Shown piece by piece: positions 52,175 through 60,219 of a DNA stretch of 64,000 nucleotides (the stretch's first letter is position 1; each line of letters begins with the position of its first letter). The position numbers and the translations under genes were made by a program. The stretch is from Clostridia bacterium. Its GTDB lineage: Bacteria; Bacillota; Clostridia; Christensenellales; Aristaeellaceae. The stretch is taken from assembly GCA_017550035.1 (NCBI GenBank), contig JAFYLS010000092.1, positions 26,522 to 90,521 on the forward strand. The letters run 5' to 3'. Under the pieces are notes generated by a model, which did not search any database, was not told the origin of the DNA, and was given only the letters and a program-made list of their open reading frames with translations.

Positions 52175-53497
52175 ATGAAGAAACTGCTTGCTGCTCTGCT
52201 GGCTCTGATCATGGTTCTGTCCATGGGCTCCTCCGCTTTCGCTGCGGATGTGGAACTCACTCTCTGGACTCCTCCGGTATTCGCCATCGGTTATATGGAT
52301 GCTCTGTATGACCTGATCGCTCGCTTCGAAGAAGCTAACCCTGGCGTGACCATCGAAGTAGAAGAACTCAACTGGGACGGCATCGGCGAAAAGCTGGAAT
52401 CCGCTATGATGACCGAAACCACCCCTGACATCTATATCGACGGTACTGCCCGTACCGCCAAGCTGCCCTCCACCGCACTGTGTGTGGATGTGAGCGATGT
52501 GCTGGAAACTACCGGCAACTGGAACGAAGGCGCTATCAATATCGGTAAGGTAGACGATGCTTATTATCTCGTGCCCGTTACCCTGATGCCCTCTACCATC
52601 TTGGCTGTGAACGTGGATCTGGCCAAGCAGTACGGTGTGTACGAAATGCTGCCCGAAGACCGTATGTCCTGGGATTGGGAAGACTTCATGGCTTTCCTGA
52701 AGGCTTGCGGCGAAAAGTCTTTGACTGACGGCGTGTATCCCATTGGTTTGTTTGCCGGCAGCCAGTCTTCCGACATTGCCTACTACACCATGCTGCTGTC
52801 TGCAGGCGCCAACGTGCTGAATGCAGACCACACTGAAGCTGCCATCAACACTCCCGAAGCTGTGCAGGTGCTGGCCAATGTGAAGGAAATCGTTGACAAC
52901 GGCCTGACTTATCCCGGTATTGCTGAAATGACCGACGAACAGGTCATGGGCGTGTTCCTCAACCAGAAGGTGGTTGTGGACCTGACTCTGAACGGCGGTG
53001 TGAATGGCATTACGATGTTCAACGAGATGGTGACCGACGGCCTGATCGAAAAGGCTCCCGTTGTGCAGGGTTATGCCTGGCCCACCATGAACGGTTCCGC
53101 TACCAACATTGGTAACTGGGGCGCCAACTGCGCGGCTATCTTCGAAAATGAAGGCGACGAAGACAAGATCGCTGCCGCCAAGGACTTCCTGGCTTTCATG
53201 GCTACCGATAAAGCGTTTAATGAAACGTTGTGGGCTTCTGCTCCCAGCTACGGTCCTGCCCGTACCATGGACATCGAACTGAAGCTGGAAGATGAAGCTA
53301 TGATTGCCGAAGTCGGTGCAGTGACTCATCTGGCTGCTTACAACAACTCTTCCTTTGGTATTCTGGAAAGCTACTGGGGCGAAATCCGCCAGTACTTCTA
53401 TCCCAACCTGCAGTCTCTGGTGCTGGGCAACAAGACCCCCGAAGAAGCTATTTCCAGCTTCGAAGCCAGCGTGAACGAAGTGCTGCAGTACAACTAA
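52175..53497 (+). CDS. Sugar ABC transporter substrate-binding protein
   Basis: 440 aa, extracellular binding protein family 1. Signal peptide MKKLLAALLALIMVLSMGS with SSAFA cleavage, but no lipobox cysteine, unusual for a Gram-positive binding protein, which is normally a lipoprotein. Mature part LTLWTPPVFAIGYMDALYD, EDRMSWDWEDFMAFL and GAWNWG-like NIGNWGANCAAIF. AAAGGAG lies nine bases before the ATG at 52175. Strong codon bias suggests high expression. Confidence 0.9.
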   Translation: MKKLLAALLALIMVLSMGSSAFAADVELTLWTPPVFAIGYMDALYDLIARFEEANPGVTIEVEELNWDGIGEKLESAMMTETTPDIYIDGTARTAKLPSTALCVDVSDVLETTGNWNEGAINIGKVDDAYYLVPVTLMPSTILAVNVDLAKQYGVYEMLPEDRMSWDWEDFMAFLKACGEKSLTDGVYPIGLFAGSQSSDIAYYTMLLSAGANVLNADHTEAAINTPEAVQVLANVKEIVDNGLTYPGIAEMTDEQVMGVFLNQKVVVDLTLNGGVNGITMFNEMVTDGLIEKAPVVQGYAWPTMNGSATNIGNWGANCAAIFENEGDEDKIAAAKDFLAFMATDKAFNETLWASAPSYGPARTMDIELKLEDEAMIAEVGAVTHLAAYNNSSFGILESYWGEIRQYFYPNLQSLVLGNKTPEEAISSFEASVNEVLQYN

Positions 53498-53534
53498 TCG
53501 TTCATACAATAGGAATACTGTAAGATAATATCAA

Positions 53535-53573
53535 GCTTTTAAGGGCAGAGAAGTTCTGCCCTTAAAAGCCTTT
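53535..53573 (+). terminator. Intercistronic hairpin between binding protein and permease
   Basis: Perfect 15-bp stem (53535-53549 with 53555-53569), loop of five, followed by only CTTTG. Too weak a T tail for full termination; probably stabilises the upstream mRNA and cuts down permease expression. Confidence 0.75.
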
Positions 53574-53595
53574 GTCGTGTAAAAGGAAAGAAAGT

Positions 53596-54495
53596 ATGAA
53601 ACAGGCTGCTCAACTGAAGAGAGATCGGAAGAAACTGCCGGAAATGCTGTTCATCATTGCCTTCCTGGCCCCTTGGATGGCAGATATTCTGGTATTCAAA
53701 ATTTATCCGTTCTTTTACGGTATTTACATCTCGTTTTGCAAGGTGACGTATAAATCGATGAAGTTCATTGGTCTCAAGAACTACATCGATACTTTTGAGC
53801 GCTCGCTGTTTTGGGATTCGCTTCTGGCCACGTTCAAGATTTGTCTGGTAACGATTCCGCTGATCGTGCTGGGTTCACTGCTGATTTCCTTTACGATTCA
53901 TCATTGCAGCAAGCGCTTTAAGAATATGACGAAAGTGGCGCTGTATCTGCCTGCTGTAACCAGCGAGATCGTTCTGGCAATCGTATGGAAGAATATGTTT
54001 TCTTCCAGTTTTGGCCTGTCTGCGTCAATGTGCAATATTCTTGGCATCAAGCCCATCGAATGGCTGACCAATGCCAGTCTGACCGTGCCGCTGGTAGGTG
54101 TGCTGGTCACTACGCTGTGCATTGCACAGCCTGTGATCCTGGTGTCTACCGCCATTGACAACATGAACGAATCGCTGCTGGAAGCTTCTGCGCTGGATGG
54201 CGCCAATAAGCTGCAGCAATTGTGGCATGTGACGCTGCCTGCCATTCGTCCTACCATTGCGTTTGTGATGATCACTACCACCATCGGTAATCTGCAGGTG
54301 TTCTACATCCCCTTCCTGCTGACCGGCGGCGGCCCTGAAAATGCAACTGTAACCATGCTGTATCTGGTGTACAAGAATGCCTTCGAATATGGCAATTACG
54401 GTCTGGCCGGCGCACAGGGCATGATCCTCTTTGTGGTCATCGGCATTATGGTGTGTCTGCAGTACAGATTTACCAGAGCGGGGAGTGTGGACTGA
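53596..54495 (+). CDS. Sugar ABC transporter permease (CUT1, MalF type)
   Basis: 299 aa with six TM helices. The EAA loop, which contacts the ATPase, is ESLLEASALDGANKLQQLWHVTLPAIRP near 200. The ATG at 53596 is six bases after AAGGAAAG. No ATPase gene is in the operon; a shared MsmK-type ATPase elsewhere is likely. Its stop overlaps the next gene (TGATG). Confidence 0.9.
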   Translation: MKQAAQLKRDRKKLPEMLFIIAFLAPWMADILVFKIYPFFYGIYISFCKVTYKSMKFIGLKNYIDTFERSLFWDSLLATFKICLVTIPLIVLGSLLISFTIHHCSKRFKNMTKVALYLPAVTSEIVLAIVWKNMFSSSFGLSASMCNILGIKPIEWLTNASLTVPLVGVLVTTLCIAQPVILVSTAIDNMNESLLEASALDGANKLQQLWHVTLPAIRPTIAFVMITTTIGNLQVFYIPFLLTGGGPENATVTMLYLVYKNAFEYGNYGLAGAQGMILFVVIGIMVCLQYRFTRAGSVD

Positions 54496-55325
54496 TGAAT
54501 AAGATAAAAGCTTCTTTCGGTAAGGTCCTGATCTCCCTGATCATGGTGCTTTCTCTGCTGCCCTTCATTATCATGCTGCTGGGCAGTTTCAAGCCCAATA
54601 TGGCCTTGAGTCTGGTTCCCGTGGACTTCAGCCCCTTCCACAATACGACGCTCAACAACTTCAAAGAAGTGTTTGCTATTGCCGATGTGGGCAGTGCGTA
54701 CCTGAACTCCATTTTCCTGCTGGTGTTTGTGGTTGCATGCGAAGTGTTCATTGCGGTTACAGCCGGATATATCTTTGCTACCAAGTTCTTTTTCATGCGC
54801 CGCTGGCTGTTTGCGCTGGTGATTGTGACCATGATGATGCCCCGTCAGCTGCTGTTGGTGCCCAACTTCATGGTGGCTAAAAAATTGAACCTGATCGACA
54901 GCCTGTATGGTGTTGCGCTGACCACCATCAATGCCTCTTACGGTATTTTCCTGGTGCGTCAGTATGTGCTGGGTATTCCGTACTCCCTGTATGAATCTGC
55001 CCGCATTGACGGCTGCAAGGACCCTGGTATATTTGTGTATATCGCGCTGCCTATGCTGCCGCCCATCATGGCTGCCGTGGCCATTTCCTCCATGTTTGGT
55101 GTATGGAATGATTTCCTGTGGCAGAACGTAATGTTGTCATCCAAGGCCAATCGTACTGTGCCGCTGATGCTGTCGTTCCTGTCCAATAAGGCACAGAACG
55201 GCATTCCGCAGGTGGGTATCCAGCTGGCCGGCTCTGTGGTCGCGGTGCTGCCGCTGCTGGTCTTTTTCCTCTTCTTCCAGAAATGGTTTATTGAAGGAAT
55301 TTCTGCCGGCGGTGTGAAGGAATAA
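54495..55325 (+). CDS. Sugar ABC transporter permease (CUT1, MalG type)
   Basis: 276 aa, six TM helices, EAA loop YSLYESARIDGCKDPGIFVYIALPMLPP near 165, and the family C-terminus QKWFIEGISAGGVKE. Forms a heterodimer with the preceding permease. Coupled by a one-base overlap. Confidence 0.91.
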   Translation: MNKIKASFGKVLISLIMVLSLLPFIIMLLGSFKPNMALSLVPVDFSPFHNTTLNNFKEVFAIADVGSAYLNSIFLLVFVVACEVFIAVTAGYIFATKFFFMRRWLFALVIVTMMMPRQLLLVPNFMVAKKLNLIDSLYGVALTTINASYGIFLVRQYVLGIPYSLYESARIDGCKDPGIFVYIALPMLPPIMAAVAISSMFGVWNDFLWQNVMLSSKANRTVPLMLSFLSNKAQNGIPQVGIQLAGSVVAVLPLLVFFLFFQKWFIEGISAGGVKE

Positions 55326-55377
55326 TCGTTTCCTGTCTGGTTCACACTAAAGTTTCTACATGAAAGAGGTAATTCAT

Positions 55378-56193
55378 ATGCATAAGGCATTTATTGCTCA
55401 GGCTCGTATGACTTCCAGCCGTCTGCCTGGCAAGGTGGGCATGGACATTTGCGGCGCTCCTGCGCTGTACCGCATGATCGAACGTCTGCGTTTGTCCCGC
55501 CATGATATGGATATCATCATCGCCACTACCACTAACCATCAGGACGATATCGTGGAGAAGATCGCCCTGGAATGCGGTGTGAAGGTATTCCGCGGCAGCG
55601 AAAACCATGTGCTGTCCCGCTATTACTATGCTGCCAAGGAAAACAATGTGGATGTGATCTGCCGCGTGACCTGCGACGATCTGCTCTACGATCCCCGCTG
55701 GCTGTTTGATGATCTGATGGATGAATTCCTGGCCGACGGCAACTATGACTACATGTGCGCCATGGATTACAATAAGGAAACCAACAGCTGGGCCAACAAT
55801 GAACCCTGCTGCGGCTGCGGCGTGGAAATTTTCACCTTCAACGCCATCGAACGCTGCATGAATGAAGCGACCGATCCTTATTGCACCGAGCATGTTACTC
55901 CCTACCTGTACATGAACCCCGATCTGTTCCGCTGCGGCGGTCATGGCAGCGGTTATGACGGCCCCAACATCAAGCCTGATAACTACGGTACTTCCCTGGA
56001 TACCAAGGAAGATCTGCAGCTGCTGCGCAATATCTATGAGGAACTCTATCCCACCAAGCCGGATTTCACCATCCTGGATATCATCGAAGCGTATCAGCAT
56101 CATCCCGAATGGCAGCAGATCATTGCAGAAGTGGGCCGTACCCCTGTAACCTATCACGGCGAAGGCGATAAGAACACGCAGTGGGAACACTGA
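55378..56193 (+). CDS. SpsF/NeuA-like cytidylyltransferase
   Basis: 271 aa. IAQARMTSSRLPGKVG near the start is the CMP-sugar synthetase nucleotide loop; VICRVTCDDLLYDP carries the metal Asp. SpsF-type enzymes activate sugars for spore-coat or capsule polymers. The ATG at 55378 follows AAAGAGG by eight bases. Fifty-two bases after the permease, so probably in the transporter operon. The product sugar is unknown. Confidence 0.78.
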   Translation: MHKAFIAQARMTSSRLPGKVGMDICGAPALYRMIERLRLSRHDMDIIIATTTNHQDDIVEKIALECGVKVFRGSENHVLSRYYYAAKENNVDVICRVTCDDLLYDPRWLFDDLMDEFLADGNYDYMCAMDYNKETNSWANNEPCCGCGVEIFTFNAIERCMNEATDPYCTEHVTPYLYMNPDLFRCGGHGSGYDGPNIKPDNYGTSLDTKEDLQLLRNIYEELYPTKPDFTILDIIEAYQHHPEWQQIIAEVGRTPVTYHGEGDKNTQWEH

Positions 56194-56209
56194 TAATTTC
56201 TTTAATGTG

Positions 56210-57166
56210 ATGGAAAAGAAGGCGCATCGGAGCGTGCAGCAATATTGTTCTCTGGTCGTGATGGCAGCCGGTATCGGCGCCCGTTTCAAGGGCGGCGTGA
56301 AGCAACTGAAGAACGTGGGCCCCTGCAGGGAAACGCTGATGGAGTACTCGGTGTACGACGCGATCGAAGCAGGATTTAACCGTGTGGTGTTCATCATTCG
56401 CCGTGATATTGAAGATTTGTTCAATGAAATGGCCGGCGACCGTATCCGAAAGATGTGTGCGCAGAAGGGTGTGGAAATGGTCTGCGCCTATCAGGATAAG
56501 AATCATCTGCCTGATGGATTTGTGTGTCCAGAAGGCCGTGAAAAGCCCTGGGGAACCGGACATGCGCTGCTGAGCTGTAAAGGGTTGCTGGATGGCGGCT
56601 TTGTGGTCATCAATGCGGATGATTACTACGGAAAAGACGCTTACAGGATCATGGCGGACTTTCTGGATGAGGATCACAGCGAAGAGACTGTGTACGGGCT
56701 TGCCGGATTCCGGCTTGGCAACACTGTAAGCGAGTACGGCGGTGTCACCCGAGGCTTGTGCCGTGTGGATGAAGCGGGCTGGCTGACAGAAATTCAGGAG
56801 ACCAGAAATATCCGAAAATTGCCGGAAGGCGTTGGCGTGGAAACGGAAAATGACGTACGGATGATCGATGTGGAAACGCCTGTCAGCATGAACATGTGGG
56901 CGTTCTCTGCCGATGTGCTGGATAAACTGGAAAAGCGGTTTGTCAAGTTCCTTGCAAACGGCGGTGTTGAAAGCCTGACCTCCGAATTCCTCATTCCCAT
57001 CGAAGTGGACGGCATGCTCCGTGATGACGGCGTAAGGGTAAAAGTGATCCCCACGCCCGGGCAGTGGTACGGCATGACCTTTCAGGAAGATGTGCCGGTT
57101 GTGCAGGAAGCGCTCAAGCGGATGGCGGAAGAAGGACTGTATCCCCTGCCGCTGCTGCAGGCGTGA
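56210..57166 (+). CDS. Sugar-1-phosphate nucleotidyltransferase (NTP_transferase family)
   Basis: 318 aa. Nucleotide-binding start SLVVMAAGIGARFKGGVKQL, then KPWGTGHALLSCK and FVVINADDYYGKDA with the metal Asp pair. No C-terminal beta-helix. Could pair with the N-acetylhexosamine kinase-like gene at 36.8 kb to make a UDP-sugar. The start is unsure: ATG 56210 or GTG 56207, neither with a clear ribosome site. Ends at a terminator. Confidence 0.8.
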   Translation: MEKKAHRSVQQYCSLVVMAAGIGARFKGGVKQLKNVGPCRETLMEYSVYDAIEAGFNRVVFIIRRDIEDLFNEMAGDRIRKMCAQKGVEMVCAYQDKNHLPDGFVCPEGREKPWGTGHALLSCKGLLDGGFVVINADDYYGKDAYRIMADFLDEDHSEETVYGLAGFRLGNTVSEYGGVTRGLCRVDEAGWLTEIQETRNIRKLPEGVGVETENDVRMIDVETPVSMNMWAFSADVLDKLEKRFVKFLANGGVESLTSEFLIPIEVDGMLRDDGVRVKVIPTPGQWYGMTFQEDVPVVQEALKRMAEEGLYPLPLLQA

Positions 57167-57188
57167 AGCGTTATACATGTGCCAGTAT

Positions 57189-57225
57189 AAAAAGGAAGTC
57201 ATTGTAAAATGACTTCCTTTTTTGT
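57189..57225. terminator. Intrinsic terminator after the transporter operon
   Basis: A 14-bp stem (57189-57202 with 57209-57222) followed by T residues; A-rich on the other side so usable by the convergent small gene. Confidence 0.88.
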
Positions 57226-57264
57226 CTTTTGCGGACAAGGACAGAATAGAGTAAAACTCAGTCC

Positions 57265-57423
57265 TCAGCGGTTATAGTCATTGCGGTTGTTGTCGTTGTT
57301 GCGGTCGTTCTTGTTATTCTGATTATTCTGCTGCTGGTTGTTGCAGTCGTTCTGATTGTTGCAGTTCTGCTGGTTGCGGTTATACTGCTGGTTGTTCTGC
57401 TGATGATTTTGCTTATCCATCAT
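57265..57423 (-). CDS. Tiny Asn/Gln-rich protein
   Basis: 52 aa starting MMDKQNHQQNNQQYNRN and ending DYNR, roughly half Asn and a fifth Gln, with two Cys and no hydrophobic stretch. AGGAGG lies three to six bases before the paired ATG codons, in phase with a clean stop. Divergent from the amidohydrolase gene and convergent to the terminator at 57189-57225. Probably disordered; possible spore or coat component by analogy with other Asn-rich small proteins, unproven. Confidence 0.7.
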   Translation of the reverse strand: MMDKQNHQQNNQQYNRNQQNCNNQNDCNNQQQNNQNNKNDRNNDNNRNDYNR

Positions 57424-57505
57424 TTCGTCCTCCTTTCTTGCTGATACGTGGATAGTTTTGCCCGCTTAAGACAGACTATGCATGGAAAAAAGGAGGCGGA
57501 ATCTG

Positions 57506-58639
57506 ATGCTGATACAGAATGGTCTTGTGTTCACGATGGAATCTGAACGGCCGGAAGAAATGGATATTCAGATCAAAAACGGAAAAATTGCAAAAATGGC
57601 ACCTTCCATTGCGCCCGGCAGGGATGAAGAAGCGTTTGACGCCCGGGGGCTGCGCGTGTATCCGGGGTTCATTGATGCCCACAGCCATATCGGCATCGCA
57701 CAGGAAAAAGAAACGCTGCAGGGCGATATTACCAACGAGGGTACCAACCCCATCACGCCCTGTCTGCGGGCCATTGACGCCATCAACCCCATGGACAGTG
57801 CGTTCCATAATGCCCTTGCCAGCGGCATTACCGGCGTAATGGCGGGTCCGGGCAGCGCCAACCCCATTGGCGGGCAGTTCGCCTTCATCAAAACGGACGG
57901 GCGCTGTATGGACGATATGATCGTCAAGGCGCCTGCCGCCATCAAGATTGCCTTTGGCGAAAACCCCATGACCAACTACGGCATGAACGGCAATATGCCC
58001 TCTACCCGCATGTCCATTGCTTCTCTGATTCGGGAGGAGCTTTTCAAGGCACAGCAGTACTTCGCGGGTGACAACAGCGGCAGTCAGAAGGATTACACCA
58101 TGGAATGCTATCGGGCGCTTTTTGAGGGAAAAATCCCGCTGAAGGCCCATGTGCACCGGGCGGATGATATTTTCACGGCCATTCGCATTGCAAAGGAATT
58201 TGGCCTTGGTTTGACGCTGGATCATTGCACGGAAGGGCATCTGATCGCGGATGAGATTGCAAAGAGCGGCTATCCGGCCATTGTAGGGCCTGCGCTGGCG
58301 TCCCGCAGCAAGGATGAGGTGGCGCAGTCGGATTTTAAGACGCCGGGCATACTGCAAAGAGCAGGTGTTACCGTGGCATTGACCACAGACCATCCGGTAT
58401 CGCGTATTCAGCATTTGTCGCTGTGCGCCGGTCTGGCTGCTCATGAAGGGTGGGACGAAGGGCACGCGCTCAGGGCTATCACCATCGATGCTGCCCGGAT
58501 CTGCCGGGTGGATGACCGTCTGGGCAGCCTTGCACCCGGTAAAGATGCGGATCTTGTGGTGTGGGAGGGAAATCCGCTGGAAATCAAGTCCTCCGTGAAA
58601 GCGGCGTTCATAAATGGGCGTCAGGTTTGGCCGAAATAA
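57506..58639 (+). CDS. Metal-dependent amidohydrolase (imidazolonepropionase-like)
   Basis: 377 aa. GFIDAHSHIG holds the first metal His pair; HVHRADD and LDHCTEGH further His; TTDHPVS the late Asp; composite N- and C-terminal beta sandwich ends LVVWEGNPLEIKSSVKAAFINGRQVW. Many such proteins are cyclic amide or peptide hydrolases; the substrate is open. The ATG at 57506 follows AGGAGG by nine bases. Monocistronic. Confidence 0.86.
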   Translation: MLIQNGLVFTMESERPEEMDIQIKNGKIAKMAPSIAPGRDEEAFDARGLRVYPGFIDAHSHIGIAQEKETLQGDITNEGTNPITPCLRAIDAINPMDSAFHNALASGITGVMAGPGSANPIGGQFAFIKTDGRCMDDMIVKAPAAIKIAFGENPMTNYGMNGNMPSTRMSIASLIREELFKAQQYFAGDNSGSQKDYTMECYRALFEGKIPLKAHVHRADDIFTAIRIAKEFGLGLTLDHCTEGHLIADEIAKSGYPAIVGPALASRSKDEVAQSDFKTPGILQRAGVTVALTTDHPVSRIQHLSLCAGLAAHEGWDEGHALRAITIDAARICRVDDRLGSLAPGKDADLVVWEGNPLEIKSSVKAAFINGRQVWPK

Positions 58640-58643
58640 AGGA

Positions 58644-58683
58644 AAGCCTGATCCGGAAGGGTTCTGGGTCAGGCTTCTTTCAT
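58644..58683 (+). terminator. Intrinsic terminator after the amidohydrolase
   Basis: A stem of 8-10 bp (58644-58651 with 58669-58676, extended by CC/GG) followed by CTTTC. Confidence 0.7.
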
Positions 58684-58903
58684 TCAAGGTCCTGTAAATC
58701 GGTATAGGGCAAATCGTTTTCCATGTTGTCCCGGGCAAGATCATGATCCAATTCCTTATAGGTTTTGGAAATGGGCCGTTCGGTATGAAATACCTCTGGC
58801 TGGGGATGGATGTGCCGCCGATGATGAGCACATCGGTTTTGACAGTTCCTCTGAGCCGTTCAAAGGAGGGCAATGCCGCCGTTTTTGTCCATATGGAGTC
58901 CAT
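58684..58903 (-). pseudogene. FAD-dependent oxidoreductase remnant
   Basis: From ATG 58903 (AGAGGTGAG upstream) the frame reads MDSIWTKTAALPSFERL… DVLIIGG, the usual start of DadA-like FAD oxidoreductases, and then breaks at the dinucleotide loop. A different frame continues with HTERPISKTYKELDHDLARD and stops at 58684. A deletion with frameshift around 58815-58830 is the simplest reading. 58904-59006 shows no gene. Confidence 0.65.
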
Positions 58904-59006
58904 TTTCTCACCTCTTACTTGGGTAGGATGCCGGTGCTGAAATGCAAATATACGCGAAAAAAGCATATAGAAACAAGGCGGCAAATGTTAAATCGTGGAA
59001 AGGGGG

Positions 59007-59035
59007 TTGCTATTCCGGAGATATTCCCGTATAAT
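59007..59035 (+). promoter_or_regulatory. Sigma-A promoter of the LCP gene
   Basis: TTGCTA (59007-59012), 17-base spacer, TATAAT (59030-59035), about 60 bases before the start codon. Confidence 0.75.
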
Positions 59036-59097
59036 GAATTTGTATATTCAGGTGTCCGGATTATACATGCCGCCGGACAAAAAGGAGACGATGACGA

Positions 59098-60150
59098 ATG
59101 AAACGATGGATCGCTTTGGTGATCGTGATGATATTGGCGCTGTCCGGCGTATGGATGGCGGGCAAAATGTATGTGCGCTGGCAGGAAGGGCCTGTGCAGG
59201 AGCAGCCTTTGGAAGGTGTGGAAACGCCTGCTCCCGGCAGCACGGTAAAGCCGGGTGCAACACAGGCCCCCAAGGAAGATCCCATGGATCTGGACAGCCT
59301 GCTGGATGGAGAAAAGGCGGTCAATGTGCAGGATGAGTTCCGCTATTATGTGGCGGACGGCGATTATTCCGTGGTCGAAGGGTTGGATAAGGATGTGATG
59401 AACATCCTGCTGCTGGGTACGGACAGCGAAGGCGCCCTGAACAACGGCCGCACGGATACCATGATCATCTGCTCCATCCATGTGAAAACGGGCAGCGTGA
59501 AGCTGTCTTCCATTGTGCGCGATCTGTATGTGCAGATGCCCGGCATGCAGAGCAAGAACAAGATCAATGCCGCCAATTCCTTCGGCGGGCCTAACATGGC
59601 CATCAAGTGCGTCAATGAGACTTTCGGGCTGAATGTTTCCCGTTATGTATCCATCAATTTCAATGCCTTTGTGGATCTGGTGGATTTGCTGGGCGGTGTG
59701 GATCTGGAGATCACTTCCGGGGAAGCCGGGCAGATCAATAAGCATGCGCCGCATTCTCCCCGTGTGAAGGCGGGTATGATGCATCTTGACGGTGATCAAT
59801 CTTTGCAGTACTGCCGCATCCGCAAGCTGGACAACAACTTCGGCCGCAACGAGCGTCAGCGCAAATTCCTGGATGCCATGGTGAAAAAGGTGATTTCCGG
59901 CAGCAATATGGATACGCTGATGGAACTGGTGGAAACGGGTATGCACTATGTGGATACCAATTTGAGCACCAGCGATTTGTTCACCATCCTGTTTACCGTG
60001 CTGCCCAATATGGGAGATATGCAGATGTATTCCTGCCCGGGTCAGGGGGAATACCATTATGATAATTCCGGCACCAGCGCGGTAATCGGACATATGGACA
60101 AGGTGAACGCATCTTTGCACGCTTTCATTTACGGCGAAACGGAAGAATAA
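59098..60150 (+). CDS. LytR-CpsA-Psr (LCP) family wall-polymer ligase
   Basis: 350 aa. N-terminal membrane anchor (~3-24), a Pro/Thr-rich stalk, then the LCP domain: MNILLLGTDSEG, RTDTMIICSIHVKTGSVKLSSIVRDLYV (lipid-phosphate and metal residues), INAANSFGGPNMAIKCV, QSLQYCRIRKLDNNFGRNERQ. LCP enzymes move undecaprenyl-linked polymers to peptidoglycan outside the cell. It could attach the polymer of the 37-51 kb locus. AAGGAG precedes the ATG. Confidence 0.92.
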   Translation: MKRWIALVIVMILALSGVWMAGKMYVRWQEGPVQEQPLEGVETPAPGSTVKPGATQAPKEDPMDLDSLLDGEKAVNVQDEFRYYVADGDYSVVEGLDKDVMNILLLGTDSEGALNNGRTDTMIICSIHVKTGSVKLSSIVRDLYVQMPGMQSKNKINAANSFGGPNMAIKCVNETFGLNVSRYVSINFNAFVDLVDLLGGVDLEITSGEAGQINKHAPHSPRVKAGMMHLDGDQSLQYCRIRKLDNNFGRNERQRKFLDAMVKKVISGSNMDTLMELVETGMHYVDTNLSTSDLFTILFTVLPNMGDMQMYSCPGQGEYHYDNSGTSAVIGHMDKVNASLHAFIYGETEE

Positions 60151-60171
60151 ACTGTGATCACGCCCATACAA

Positions 60172-60202
60172 AAAACGCTCTCCGGTATGGAGAGCGTTTT
60201 GC
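60172..60202. terminator. Bidirectional terminator between LCP and gpsA
   Basis: A perfect 12-bp stem (60172-60183 with 60189-60200), T run on the plus side and A run on the other. Confidence 0.88.
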
Positions 60203-60219
60203 ATTTTGAAAGGTTGCTG

